This document shows, one piece after another, positions 1-7,508 of a DNA stretch of 19,967 bases. The translations under genes were made by a program, and so were the position numbers. Under the pieces are notes generated by a model. It was not told the DNA's origin. It was given only the letters and a program-made list of their open reading frames with translations, and ran no database searches. Numbering within the stretch: the first letter of the stretch is position 1; each line of letters starts with the position of its first letter. The DNA is from an uncultured Coriobacteriaceae bacterium. Lineage in GTDB: Bacteria; Actinomycetota; Coriobacteriia; Coriobacteriales; UMGS124. Location: the NCBI GenBank assembly GCA_900539345.1, contig UQBS01000054.1:1-19967 (forward strand), given 5' to 3'.

Positions 1-449
1 GGGGTGGGGGGGGGGGGTAGAGTGACTATTTTCACGAAGTGACGATGTCAGAGGGCCAATGCGGGTCTTCGTTCGGTTAAAAGCTCTACATTGCGTGTAC
101 ACACAGACTGCCCCGTGCGTGCGGGGGCATATCCTGCGTGCAGACCATGCTGTATGTATGGGGCATGCCGTGCGGGCAAGCCATCCTGGAAGCGCAGGCC
201 TGCTGTTCGGGGGCTTCTGCTGTGCTTGGTTGTGTGCCGCTGATTTGGGTGGGCGGCTTGAGCCCGAGGGCGCTAGGTTTCCCGTTTGAGGCGCTTTTCT
301 CACGCCTGCCTGCTGTTTTGGACCCCTGGCCCTGCGCGGGTGTTTGTGCTTGCCGGCACATGTGCCATACTGGGACGACTGGATTCTCGGCGCTGCGTAT
401 GGGGTGCCGACGATACGCAAGGCAGACGACAAGGAAGCATGGAGCAACC
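1..449. other. Left-edge intergenic stretch, no gene seen
   Basis: No convincing coding region is visible. Open frames here have no ribosome binding site and no recognisable motif. The first 17 bases are almost pure G. A possible promoter for the following gene is TTGTGC at 344-349 and CATACT at 366-371, 16 bp apart. A perfect 12-bp palindrome, GGCACATGTGCC, fills positions 355-366 of the spacer and could be an operator. The promoter reading is weak. Confidence 0.4.
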
Positions 450-1598
450 ATGAGCGCACAAACGAACAAGTCCAAGAGCAAGAAGCGCGCGGCGAGCCCG
501 CTGGTTCCGGGGGCGCGCCCCGAGATCAGCCTGACTCCCGTGTTCGCCTATTTCGCCCAGGGTGCAGGCGGCGCCCCCGACATTGTGCGTACGGCCTACG
601 CCCAGTTCTCCAAGGCGCTCGGCTTGAACGAGGGTGCTCTCGGCGTTGGCGTGCAGCGTGCCTTTACGACGTGGTTCGTGCTTGAGTACCGCCTGGCAAG
701 TGGGAAGACGCCGCTTGAGCACTATGCGCTGTGCGCCCCGCGCCGCACCGAGTTGGAGCGTGCGCAGGCTGAGACGCTGCGCCAGGTTGCGGCCACCCAG
801 CGTTTTGGCCTGTTCTGGGTGCGTGCGGCCGACAAGCATGCGGGCACGCTGGAGCTGGAAGACGCCCATGACGGCACTGCGTACACGGTGCACGACCGCG
901 CCCGTGCGGCCGAGGTCGCCGAGGCTCCCGACTTTGTGCGCTCCCTTACCGAGGAGGGCAAGACGAACCTGCTGGTAGCTCATGTGGCCGAGGTTGCGGG
1001 CGAATGGCGCCTGCCGGCGGGCGTGCTTGCGCTTCGCTACGACTTGGATGAGGAGGCGTTTGCGTCTTCGTTTAGGCGCACGTGGGACATGGGCCAGCAG
1101 ATCGGATATCTGGACATGGCGCTTGTCGAGCTTGGCGGCACGGGCGTCTCTTCCGCCCGGCCCGATGCGGCTGCGCCGTTCGAGGTGGATGCCACGCAGT
1201 TTGCGTGCGCGGATTGCGAGCCCGAGCCTTCTCCTGCGCGCCCCGCCCCGCGCGTCGTCCTCGACGGCCCAGCGTCGGAAGTGCCCGGCATGACGGTGGC
1301 GCCCGAGCGCCGCGAAGGCGCCCTGATGGACGCCGCCCGTCTCTACGGTCTGCTCGCCCGCGATTTCTCATTGACTCCTACCTGGGCAGATGTCATCGAG
1401 ACGGTGCGTACGCGCAAGGATAACGAGGAGGCGGCCGATGTGGTGCGCAATCTGTTTGGTCCGAACGCCGAGGCTCTCAACTCGCTTGACGATGCTGCCT
1501 TCCAGGATATGCTCTACTGCATCATCCTGGCCTGGAACCTGCTTCCCCACGACGTCTTCGACGGCAAGTCCCCTGCCGAGATCTACAACGGCCGATAG
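450..1598 (+). CDS. Uncharacterised 382-residue protein
   Basis: I do not recognise this protein. The start is ATG 450, with GGAG at 441-444; the frame is open further upstream, but that part has no ribosome binding site and a non-protein-like composition. The N-terminus is lysine-rich (KSKSKK, residues 7-12), suggesting nucleic-acid contact or a flexible tail. Residues about 25-230 look like a soluble mixed alpha/beta domain with motifs TTWFVLEYRL and GKTPLEHYAL. A proline/alanine-rich linker at about 250-290 holds the only clustered cysteines (CADCEPEP). The C-terminal alpha-helical part ends in KSPAEIYNGR. There is no signal peptide or membrane segment. It is monocistronic and convergent with the radical SAM gene. 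Coding status is supported by length, GC-rich third positions and start context; the function is unknown. Confidence 0.75.
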   Translation: MSAQTNKSKSKKRAASPLVPGARPEISLTPVFAYFAQGAGGAPDIVRTAYAQFSKALGLNEGALGVGVQRAFTTWFVLEYRLASGKTPLEHYALCAPRRTELERAQAETLRQVAATQRFGLFWVRAADKHAGTLELEDAHDGTAYTVHDRARAAEVAEAPDFVRSLTEEGKTNLLVAHVAEVAGEWRLPAGVLALRYDLDEEAFASSFRRTWDMGQQIGYLDMALVELGGTGVSSARPDAAAPFEVDATQFACADCEPEPSPARPAPRVVLDGPASEVPGMTVAPERREGALMDAARLYGLLARDFSLTPTWADVIETVRTRKDNEEAADVVRNLFGPNAEALNSLDDAAFQDMLYCIILAWNLLPHDVFDGKSPAEIYNGR

Positions 1599-1790
1599 GG
1601 CCTCGCGCGGGCGGCGTTTGAGGCCAAGGCTTGCGAGGCGCTGCCTGCGGGAAGCTTGCGCGCTCACCCGCCGCCGAACCGTACGGAGCCCAGCGCGGGG
1701 TAGTGCCCGCAGGGGCTCTCGGCGTCGGTGCCCTGCAGGCTGCGCTATGGCGACAGGCAAGATGCTTTCGCACTCATAACGCTGAGAGTT

Positions 1791-1835
1791 CAGCCCCCGG
1801 TGAACAACGCTTGCGCGTGAGATCGCCGGGGGCTG
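1791..1835. terminator. Hairpin between convergent genes
   Basis: CAGCCCCCGG (1791-1800) pairs perfectly with CCGGGGGCTG (1826-1835), and the loop holds a smaller ACGC/GCGT stem. It lies between the 3' ends of the uncharacterised gene (+) and the radical SAM gene (-). No clean T-tract follows on either strand (ATTGCGTTTG on plus), so the terminator role is inferred from position and stem strength. Confidence 0.6.
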
Positions 1836-1871
1836 ATTGCGTTTGATGGGCGCACGTTGTAGGCGGGCCTG

Positions 1872-2648
1872 CTAGTACGACACCTGGCAGGGGAGGCCGA
1901 GGGCACGCACGCGTTCGGCGATGGCGTCGAGCACCTCGGCCGGAGCCTTCTCGAGGCCTTGGGCGGGCGTGGGACGGTCGATGGTGTAGATGGTGACGGC
2001 CTGTGGGGCAATGCGCTTGAGTGCCTCCAGCCAGGGGGCAACGTACTCATCGCCGGTGTTGTCGCAGCTTCTGCCCTCATACGAGCCGCGCAGGAAGATG
2101 GTTTGCACGATGACGTGGCCCTTGTAGGAGGCGAGCGTCTCAATCTGATGCTCCACGTCGTAGGGGCAGCAGGGGCGGTCGAGGAACTCGATGAAGTCGG
2201 GGTCCACGGTGTCGAGCTTGAGGATGTTGTCGTCCACGAGCATGAGCGCCTCGCGTACGGCGGGGCGGTCGGCCATGGTGGCGTTGGAGAGCACGGCGAT
2301 CTTGCAGCCGGGGGCGTACTGGTCACGCAGGCGCACGGTGGCGCGCACTGCCTCGGGGAACGAGGGCGCCGCCGTGGGTTCGCCGTTGCCGGAGAACGTG
2401 ACGACGTCGGGCAACACGCCGGCCTCGCTCATCTCGCGCAGCTTTGCCTCGAGGGCCGCCTCGTATTCCTCGGCGCTCACGCAGCCCTCGTGCGTGCGGC
2501 GCTCGGCATTGAAGCCGTCCTCGCAGTACAGGCAGTCGAACGTGCAGATCTTGCCCGACGCCGGCATGAGGTTGACGCCCAGCGACACTCCCAGGCGACG
2601 GCTGTGGATAGGCCCGTACACGGGACCGGGGTGCAACTTCGTAGGCAT
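1872..2648 (-). CDS. Radical SAM protein, COG0731-like
   Basis: This is a 258-residue radical S-adenosylmethionine enzyme. The CX3CX2C motif that holds the [4Fe-4S] cluster is at Cys35, Cys39 and Cys42 (CTFDCLYC). It is preceded by HSRRLGVSLGVNLMP, a signature of the COG0731 group (annotated as wyosine-base/TYW1-like radical SAM proteins). A GNGEPT motif after strand 2 is the SAM-contacting GGE-type motif. The start is ATG 2648, with AGAGGAAG just upstream; the frame extends to 3068 but without a ribosome site or homologous-looking sequence. There is no extra C-terminal cysteine cluster, so no auxiliary Fe-S cluster is evident. The family is confident, but the substrate is not: bacterial members are mostly uncharacterised and tRNA wyosine synthesis is not expected in bacteria. 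It stands alone, convergent with its left neighbour. Confidence 0.88.
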   Translation of the reverse strand: MPTKLHPGPVYGPIHSRRLGVSLGVNLMPASGKICTFDCLYCEDGFNAERRTHEGCVSAEEYEAALEAKLREMSEAGVLPDVVTFSGNGEPTAAPSFPEAVRATVRLRDQYAPGCKIAVLSNATMADRPAVREALMLVDDNILKLDTVDPDFIEFLDRPCCPYDVEHQIETLASYKGHVIVQTIFLRGSYEGRSCDNTGDEYVAPWLEALKRIAPQAVTIYTIDRPTPAQGLEKAPAEVLDAIAERVRALGLPCQVSY

Positions 2649-3087
2649 GGCGGCTTCCTCTCTTCGACGAAAACTGCCTGCATGGTAGCGCACGCGCGGC
2701 CCCGCGGCCCGCACGTTGTGTGAAAGTTGGCAGGCGTCATGCCGCAGGGGAGATGTTTCCGCAAAACCGGGGTTCTCCAGCCACGCCCAAGGGTGTTGCG
2801 AGGGCTGCAGCGAGGCCAAGCCCTCGGTCGATTCAACGGACAACAAAATGCCTGGTAGAACGCGTGCCCTGTTTTTCATGCGGCATACCGGGCGGGCGAT
2901 TGCCTTCCGCTGCCTGCCCGAAGTGGCTGGAGAACCCCCAAAACGCGGAAGTATCTCAACTTTTTTGCTCCCAAGGCGGTTTTGAACGGCCGTCCTCGTG
3001 CCGAGGGGGAGAAGAGGACGTAAGCTCAGCGCAAACAGCTTGACCTGTGGTGCCAGATCACTCTCCATTCAAAAGAGATTTGGCATG
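2649..3087. other. Intergenic stretch between divergent genes
   Basis: These bases separate the radical SAM gene (-) from the repeat array before the ATPase gene (+). Short open frames exist on both strands, but none has a ribosome binding site or protein-like composition. The promoter of the radical SAM gene must lie here; ATGGTA at 2682-2687 (TACCAT on minus) is a weak -10 candidate with no good -35. I see no RNA gene or mobile element. Confidence 0.4.
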
Positions 3088-3211
3088 AACTTCTCGTCAG
3101 CAGCGAGAAGTTTTGGACGCAACTTCCCCTCATCGGCGAGAAGTTTATGCGTCAACTTCTCGTCATTGGCGAGAAGTTTTGCCACTAACTTCTCCTCGAC
3201 GGCGAGAAGTT
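3088..3211 (+). repeat. Four 25-bp palindromes at 33-bp period
   Basis: Four copies of an imperfect palindrome of the form AACTTCTCG-N7-CGAGAAGTT start at 3088, 3121, 3154 and 3187, exactly 33 bp apart, with variable 8-bp spacers. The left arm varies slightly in copy 2 (AACTTCCCC) and copy 4 (AACTTCTCC); the right arm CGAGAAGTT is invariant. The array ends 46 bp before the ATPase start codon, and copy 4 overlaps the likely -35 region. Three helical turns per unit would put all copies on about the same DNA face, as in an operator array; stacked RNA hairpins are the alternative. Confidence 0.9.
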
Positions 3212-3218
3212 GTAAACT
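3190..3218 (+). promoter_or_regulatory. Candidate promoter of ATPase gene in palindrome 4
   Basis: A possible -10 box TAAACT (3213-3218) lies 17 bp after TTCTCC (3190-3195), a poor -35 within the fourth palindrome. Transcription would start near 3225, about 32 nt before the ATG. A protein bound to copy 4 would compete with RNA polymerase. This is inference from spacing only. Confidence 0.35.
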
Positions 3219-3256
3219 AGCGTGATGTATATGCACATGCGAGGAGGGAGCGGGGT

Positions 3257-4630
3257 ATGGCGCCTACACTTCAAGACTATGCAGCACTCGTGCAGGAGGC
3301 GAGGGAATTTGAGCTGCCCGTCCTGTCGCGCCGGGCTGACATTATGGGGCTGCTGCCTGCGCCTGCCGTATTCAACCTCGTTCATATCATTACGGGAATC
3401 AGGCGTTGCGGAAAGACGTTTTATGCTTTCCAACTTATGAGCGACTTGCTTCGCAGCGGCGTGCCTCGCGACCGCATGTTCTATTTCAACTTTGCCGACG
3501 ATCGTCTCAAGCCTGCTCCGGCATCGCTGCTCAACGACATTCTCGAAGAATACTGGCGCCAGGTGCCGCAGGCTCGTCGAGAGGGCGCGTATCTGTTCTT
3601 GGACGAAGTGCAGGAAGCTGATAACTGGCAGGGCTTTTGTCAGCGTGTTGCTGAGCACGAACGCGTGACGCTCGTCATTACCGGGTCGTCTTCCAAGCTG
3701 TCATCCGATGAGATCGCGACGTCGTTTCGCGGCCGTTCTCAGGAACATCCGATGTTCCCCTTGTCATTCCGCGAGTTTTGCGAGTTCAAGGGACTTGTTG
3801 TGCCAGATGCGGATGAGCTCCGTCATGCCGGGACGGTTTCGCCTCAGGTTCGTACGCAGCTGGAGGCATCGTTCGACGAGTATCTGACTCGCGGGGGCTT
3901 CCCGGGTGTTCAGAAACTGTCCGGTTCCGATTGCATCTCGATGCTCCAGGCGTACATGCGCGACGTGGTAGCGCGTGACGTCGTTGAGCGTTACGGCCGC
4001 CCCGATATTTCTCTGGTCAATCAGGTCGCGTTATTCGGCCTGCGCAACACAGCATGCGATTTGTCTATAAACAAGCTGGTAGAAGGCCTGCGTTCTGTTG
4101 GGTATAAAACTTCCTGGGATACGGTTAACGAAGTTGTGCGGCTCTTTTGCCAGGCGCATTTGTTCAGCCTGTTGCCTGAGTACTCGGTGGCGCTTTCGCC
4201 CGATTCAACTCAGGTCCAGAAGGTGTATGCAATCGATTCGGGCATGGCCTATGCCACCGCGCGGGCGAACCAGCAGGATATTGGCAAGCGCCTTGAAACG
4301 GCGATATACATTGAACTGATGCGCCGCATGGCCGGCAGCCGGGTGGAAGCCGTGACATCATATACGGTGCCGTCCGCGAAAAAGGAGAAGGTCGACTTTC
4401 TCGTTGGGGATGCCCTGGCGCTGGAGCCGTACGCTTTGTACCAGGTAACAGTGGACATGACCGCCGAGAAAACGCGCCGCCGGGAATTGGGGTCCCTGGA
4501 AGCGGCCATGCTGAAGACGGGCATCGCGAACGGGACGGTGATAACCCTGCGTGAAGAGGGGAGCGCGCAGGTCGCTGGCGGGCAGATTGCTATCATCCCT
4601 GCCTGGAAATGGGCGTTGTTGGGGGTGTAA
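3257..4630 (+). CDS. AAA family ATPase with DUF4143 C-terminal domain
   Basis: A 457-residue member of the widespread AAA_14/DUF4143 family. The P-loop is GIRRCGKT (residues 47-54), Walker B is YLFLDE (112-117), the sensor-1-like strand is ITGSSS (141-146) and the arginine-finger-like RGR is at 158-160. LTRGGFP (210-216) marks the start of the DUF4143 region. The C-terminal part resembles a PD-(D/E)XK-type fold (KRLETAIYIEL about 344-354, KEKVDFLV about 376-383); whether it is catalytic cannot be told. Length is normal for the family. The start is ATG 3257 with GAGGAGGGAG at 3241-3250. Cellular role is unknown; these genes often occur in several copies per genome and have been suggested to act on nucleic acid. 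Third-position composition is less GC-extreme than in neighbours, compatible with lateral acquisition. The upstream 33-bp array belongs to its control region. Confidence 0.93.
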   Translation: MAPTLQDYAALVQEAREFELPVLSRRADIMGLLPAPAVFNLVHIITGIRRCGKTFYAFQLMSDLLRSGVPRDRMFYFNFADDRLKPAPASLLNDILEEYWRQVPQARREGAYLFLDEVQEADNWQGFCQRVAEHERVTLVITGSSSKLSSDEIATSFRGRSQEHPMFPLSFREFCEFKGLVVPDADELRHAGTVSPQVRTQLEASFDEYLTRGGFPGVQKLSGSDCISMLQAYMRDVVARDVVERYGRPDISLVNQVALFGLRNTACDLSINKLVEGLRSVGYKTSWDTVNEVVRLFCQAHLFSLLPEYSVALSPDSTQVQKVYAIDSGMAYATARANQQDIGKRLETAIYIELMRRMAGSRVEAVTSYTVPSAKKEKVDFLVGDALALEPYALYQVTVDMTAEKTRRRELGSLEAAMLKTGIANGTVITLREEGSAQVAGGQIAIIPAWKWALLGV

Positions 4631-4720
4631 GCCAGTGTCCGACCAACCAGCTTGCGTGCCTGGGTTCTTCGCGGCCTGACTCACGGCTGAGCCGACCGAG
4701 TTTGCGCCCGCTCGGCCTGC

Positions 4721-5437
4721 CTATTTGCTCACATCCTTCCCTACGAACCAGAAGTTGTCGTGGTCGAAGTCGATGAGGCCGTCTTTCTTCATGCGGTTGA
4801 GCTCGCTGGAGAGGGCGCTGCGGTCCACGCACAGGTAGTCGGCGAGCTGCTGGCGCGAGTAGGGGACGGTGAAAACGCCCTGCTCGTTGCCATGGCGGGC
4901 CTTTTGGGTGGAGAGATAGCTCATGAGGCGGCCGCGGATTGTGCGCGGCGTGACGTCGGCGATCTTGCGGGATAGGGCGAGGTTGCGCTGCGCCAGGGCG
5001 CTGAAGAGGTTGCGCACCAGACGCGAGTGATACGAGCAGGCGGTGGGGCAGGTGCACAGGATGCGCTCAAAGTCGATGAGGGTCACCGTGGAGTCGACGG
5101 CCGCGACGACGTCGACGTCGACTGTCATGCCGGTTGCGGCGAAGGCCTCGGCGAACACGTCGCCCGCGCCCGCGCTGCCCAGAATCGAACGATTGCCCAG
5201 GGCGTCGGTGCGCTCGGTGATGATGCGGCCGTCCATGACGAACCCGATGCAGCGCACGTTGTCGCCGCGGCGCACGATGTACTCGCCTTTGCCGTAGGAG
5301 CGCTCCTGGGCCCCAAGGCACCCGAGAACCTTTTCGCAGTCTTGCGGGGCGATACCTCGGAAGAGCGCGCCGCGCTTGTACTGTTCGCCGCGGTTGGGCA
5401 AGGTGTCGGAGATGGCCATGCGACTGCACTGCGCCAT
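4721..5437 (-). CDS. CRP/FNR-family regulator beside hcp
   Basis: A 238-residue transcription factor with an N-terminal cyclic-nucleotide-type sensor domain (about 24-125), a dimerisation helix (about 138-160) and a C-terminal winged helix-turn-helix (about 164-232). The recognition region is RQQLADYLCVDRSALSSEL (195-213). The sensor has a cysteine cluster C128, C130 and C134 (CTCPTAC) that could bind a metal or an Fe-S cluster; the FNR N-terminal cysteine pattern is absent. The start is taken as ATG 5437 (GCAGG upstream, weak); ATG 5419 is the alternative. It is divergent from hcp across 231 bp, the arrangement of HcpR/DNR-type nitrosative-stress regulators, so control of hcp is likely but inferred. 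It is convergent with the ATPase gene, 90 bp apart. Confidence 0.88.
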   Translation of the reverse strand: MAQCSRMAISDTLPNRGEQYKRGALFRGIAPQDCEKVLGCLGAQERSYGKGEYIVRRGDNVRCIGFVMDGRIITERTDALGNRSILGSAGAGDVFAEAFAATGMTVDVDVVAAVDSTVTLIDFERILCTCPTACSYHSRLVRNLFSALAQRNLALSRKIADVTPRTIRGRLMSYLSTQKARHGNEQGVFTVPYSRQQLADYLCVDRSALSSELNRMKKDGLIDFDHDNFWFVGKDVSK

Positions 5438-5491
5438 GAAAGCCTGCTTTCGGTCGTGGGGCCCAAGCGTGGGCCGCCGGTGTTGCCTCGC

Positions 5492-5521
5492 ACTATAGCG
5501 GTGCGTCACAGTAAGTTGCAA
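5492..5521 (-). promoter_or_regulatory. Candidate promoter of the CRP/FNR gene beside hcp
   Basis: On the minus strand TTGCAA (5521-5516) and TATAGT (5497-5492) are separated by 18 bp. Each matches four or five of six consensus bases. Transcription would start near 5485, about 48 nt upstream of the chosen start codon. Confidence 0.5.
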
Positions 5522-5588
5522 TATCAACATTCATTTCGCATAACGCCTTGTATTTTGCCATTGTGAAGAGACTGTTTGTAGTTTCACA

Positions 5589-5604
5589 TGTTGTACCTAC
5601 AACA
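5589..5604. promoter_or_regulatory. Perfect inverted repeat, probable CRP/FNR-type operator of hcp
   Basis: TGTTGTA-CC-TACAACA is a perfect 7-bp-arm inverted repeat in the regulator-hcp divergent region. Its centre (5596.5) lies 41.5 bp upstream of position 5638, the start predicted from the -10-like TACTCT at 5626-5631. That is the standard position of a class II CRP/FNR activator site. The half-site TTGTA differs from the Escherichia coli FNR (TTGAT) and CRP (TGTGA) half-sites. Confidence 0.65.
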
Positions 5605-5668
5605 GACAGGTCCAGCTGGCCCCAGTACTCTGGGCGCGTTGTGTTTCGATTAGGACTGGGAGGCCATC

Positions 5669-7270
5669 ATGGGTTGTGGGATGTTTTGTTTTCAGTGCGA
5701 GCAGACCGCCGGCGGCAAGGCGTGCGCCGGGCGCGCCGGTGTGTGCGGAAAGACCGCCGAGGTCGCTGGACTGCAGGATGAGCTGACGGGTGCGCTCGTG
5801 GGCCTGGCCCGCGCTTGGTGCGCCAAGGGTAAGGCCACGGTGTGCGACAGCGCCTCGACGCTCGTGGAGCATGCGCTGTTCGCCACGCTGACCAACGTCG
5901 ACTTCGACGCCGTGGACATCGCCGCCCTCACCGCTCAGGTGCGCGAGCGCTCTGCTCACGCCGCCGGCAGTGCGGCCGCGGTGGCCGAGCTCGACATGGC
6001 GCAGGTATGGGAGGCGCAGGAAGACGTGCGCAGCCTGAAGTCGCTTCTCCTCTTTGGCATGCGCGGCATCGCGGCGTACGCCTATCACGCCCGTATCCTT
6101 GGCAAGATGGCAAACGCCGAGGTGGACACCTTCCTCATGCGCGGCTTGGCCGCCCTGGGCGACGACCTTGGGGCAGACGCGCTCCTGCCGCTCGTGCTTG
6201 AGGCTGGCGGGGTCAACGCCACCTGCATGCGCCTGCTCGATGAGGGCAACCTCGAGCATTTCGGCTCGCCTGCGCCCACGCAGGTGGAGCTCTCGGTGGA
6301 ACCCGGCCCGTTCGTCGTTATCTCTGGCCATGACTTGGCCGATCTGGAGCAGCTCCTCGAGCAGACTGACGGCCGCGGCGTCAACGTGTACACCCATGGC
6401 GAGATGCTGCCCGGCCATGCGTATCCCGCGCTCAAGGCACACCCGCAGCTCAAGGGTAACTTCGGCGGCGCTTGGCAGACCCAACAGACCGACTTCGCCG
6501 ACATTCCCGCGCCTGTGGTGTTTACCACGAACTGCCTCATGCCGCCCAAGGCGAGCTATGCCGATCGCGTGTTCGTCACCGGCCCCGTGGCTTACCCGGG
6601 CATGGAGCGCGTGGATGAGGACGCCGAGGGCAAGAAGGACTTCTCCCACGTTATCGAACGCGCCCTTGAGCTGGGCGGATATGCTGAGCGTCAGGAGCGC
6701 ACGGGCATCAACGGCGGCTCTGTGGTGACGACAGGTTTCGGTCATGACGCCGTGATGGGCGTGGCCGGCCAGGTCATCGAGGCTGTGAAGTCGGGCGCCC
6801 TCAAGCACATCTTCCTTGTGGGCGGCTGCGACGGCGCTCGCCCGGGGCGCAACTACTACACAGAGTTCGTGAAGGCGACCCCTGCCGACACGCTCGTGCT
6901 CACGCTTGCCTGTGGCAAGTACCGCTTCAACGACCTCGACCTGGGCTGCGTCCCGGGCACGGGGCTGCCCCGCCTGCTCGACATGGGGCAGTGCAACGAC
7001 GCCTACAGCGCCGTGGTGGTGGCGCTCGCCCTGGCCGAGGCTTTTGGCTGCACGGTGAACGACCTGCCCCTGACGCTCGTGCTTTCATGGTACGAGCAGA
7101 AGGCGGTCTCCATCCTGCTCACCCTGCTCAACCTGGGCATCAAGGGTATCTACCTGGGCCCGACGCTGCCCGCGTTCGTGAGCCCCGCGGTGCTCGACGT
7201 GCTCGTGAGCCAGTTCGACATCCACCCCACCACCACGCCCGACGCCGACCTCAAGGCGATTCTGGGGTAG
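5669..7270 (+). CDS. hcp: Hydroxylamine reductase (hybrid-cluster protein), class I
   Basis: A 533-residue Hcp, a cytoplasmic enzyme that reduces hydroxylamine in vitro and acts as an NO reductase in vivo in studied bacteria. The N-terminal cysteines C7, C10, C19 and C26 (CX2CX8CX6C) fit the class I [4Fe-4S] type of strict anaerobes. All hybrid-cluster ligands are identifiable: H221 (GHD), E245 (HGEM), C289 (TNC), C387 (GGCDG, the persulfide cysteine by family comparison), C415 (LACGK), C442 (GQCND) and E476 (WYEQK), followed by K478. Spacing closely follows the Desulfovibrio enzyme. Full length, start ATG 5669 with GGGAGG at 5658-5663. It is monocistronic: no hcr-type NADH reductase gene follows, which is usual for class I. 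The electron donor is not encoded nearby, unless the rubredoxin fusion at 17864 serves. Confidence 0.97.
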   Translation: MGCGMFCFQCEQTAGGKACAGRAGVCGKTAEVAGLQDELTGALVGLARAWCAKGKATVCDSASTLVEHALFATLTNVDFDAVDIAALTAQVRERSAHAAGSAAAVAELDMAQVWEAQEDVRSLKSLLLFGMRGIAAYAYHARILGKMANAEVDTFLMRGLAALGDDLGADALLPLVLEAGGVNATCMRLLDEGNLEHFGSPAPTQVELSVEPGPFVVISGHDLADLEQLLEQTDGRGVNVYTHGEMLPGHAYPALKAHPQLKGNFGGAWQTQQTDFADIPAPVVFTTNCLMPPKASYADRVFVTGPVAYPGMERVDEDAEGKKDFSHVIERALELGGYAERQERTGINGGSVVTTGFGHDAVMGVAGQVIEAVKSGALKHIFLVGGCDGARPGRNYYTEFVKATPADTLVLTLACGKYRFNDLDLGCVPGTGLPRLLDMGQCNDAYSAVVVALALAEAFGCTVNDLPLTLVLSWYEQKAVSILLTLLNLGIKGIYLGPTLPAFVSPAVLDVLVSQFDIHPTTTPDADLKAILG

Positions 7271-7319
7271 GGGAGGCTGGCGAGGTGCTGTGCCTTGTTC
7301 GATAACGTAACGTAAACAA

Positions 7320-7359
7320 AAAGCCAGTCTACCGGGATTTGTTCCGGCGGGCTGGCTTT
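7320..7359. terminator. Bidirectional terminator between hcp and moeA
   Basis: AAAGCCAG (7320-7327) pairs with CTGGCTTT (7352-7359), and an inner CCGG(G)A/TCCGG stem extends it. TTTGTTTG follows on the plus strand and TTTTTGTTTACG on the minus strand, so it can end both hcp and the minus-strand moeA operon. Confidence 0.85.
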
Positions 7360-7393
7360 GTTTGTGAGCGCATGTGGGAAACGGGCTGTTGAG

Positions 7394-7431
7394 CGGCTTG
7401 CATGCAGGAGGTTCGCCCTGTATGCAAGCCG
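7394..7431. repeat. Long hairpin downstream of moeA
   Basis: CGGCTTGCATGCAGG (7394-7408) and CCTGTATGCAAGCCG (7417-7431) form a 15-bp stem with a single G-T position and an 8-nt loop. No T-tract follows on either strand, so it is not a classic terminator; it could be a 3' stabiliser of the moeA transcript or a protein site. Confidence 0.7.
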
Positions 7432-7508
7432 ACTCGCGGCAGGCATACCTTTTCCAGTTGACGCGGGAACTCGCCTCCCCGCGCTGTGCGAATCAGCCTG
7501 CGGCTAGC

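Noticed and set aside
1..17. G-rich run at the window start
   Set aside because: A homopolymer at the sequence edge may be an assembly or low-complexity artefact; no function can be supported.
2998..3225. Open frame with an 11-residue tandem repeat (NFSSxARSF) over the 33-bp array
   Set aside because: The repeat arises because 33 bp is 11 codons. The underlying unit is palindromic DNA, conserved at the base level on both strands, and the frame has no ribosome site.
4691..4715. CCGAG/CTCGG stem between ATPase and CRP/FNR genes
   Set aside because: Only five pairs with a 10-nt loop and no T-tract; too weak to call a terminator.
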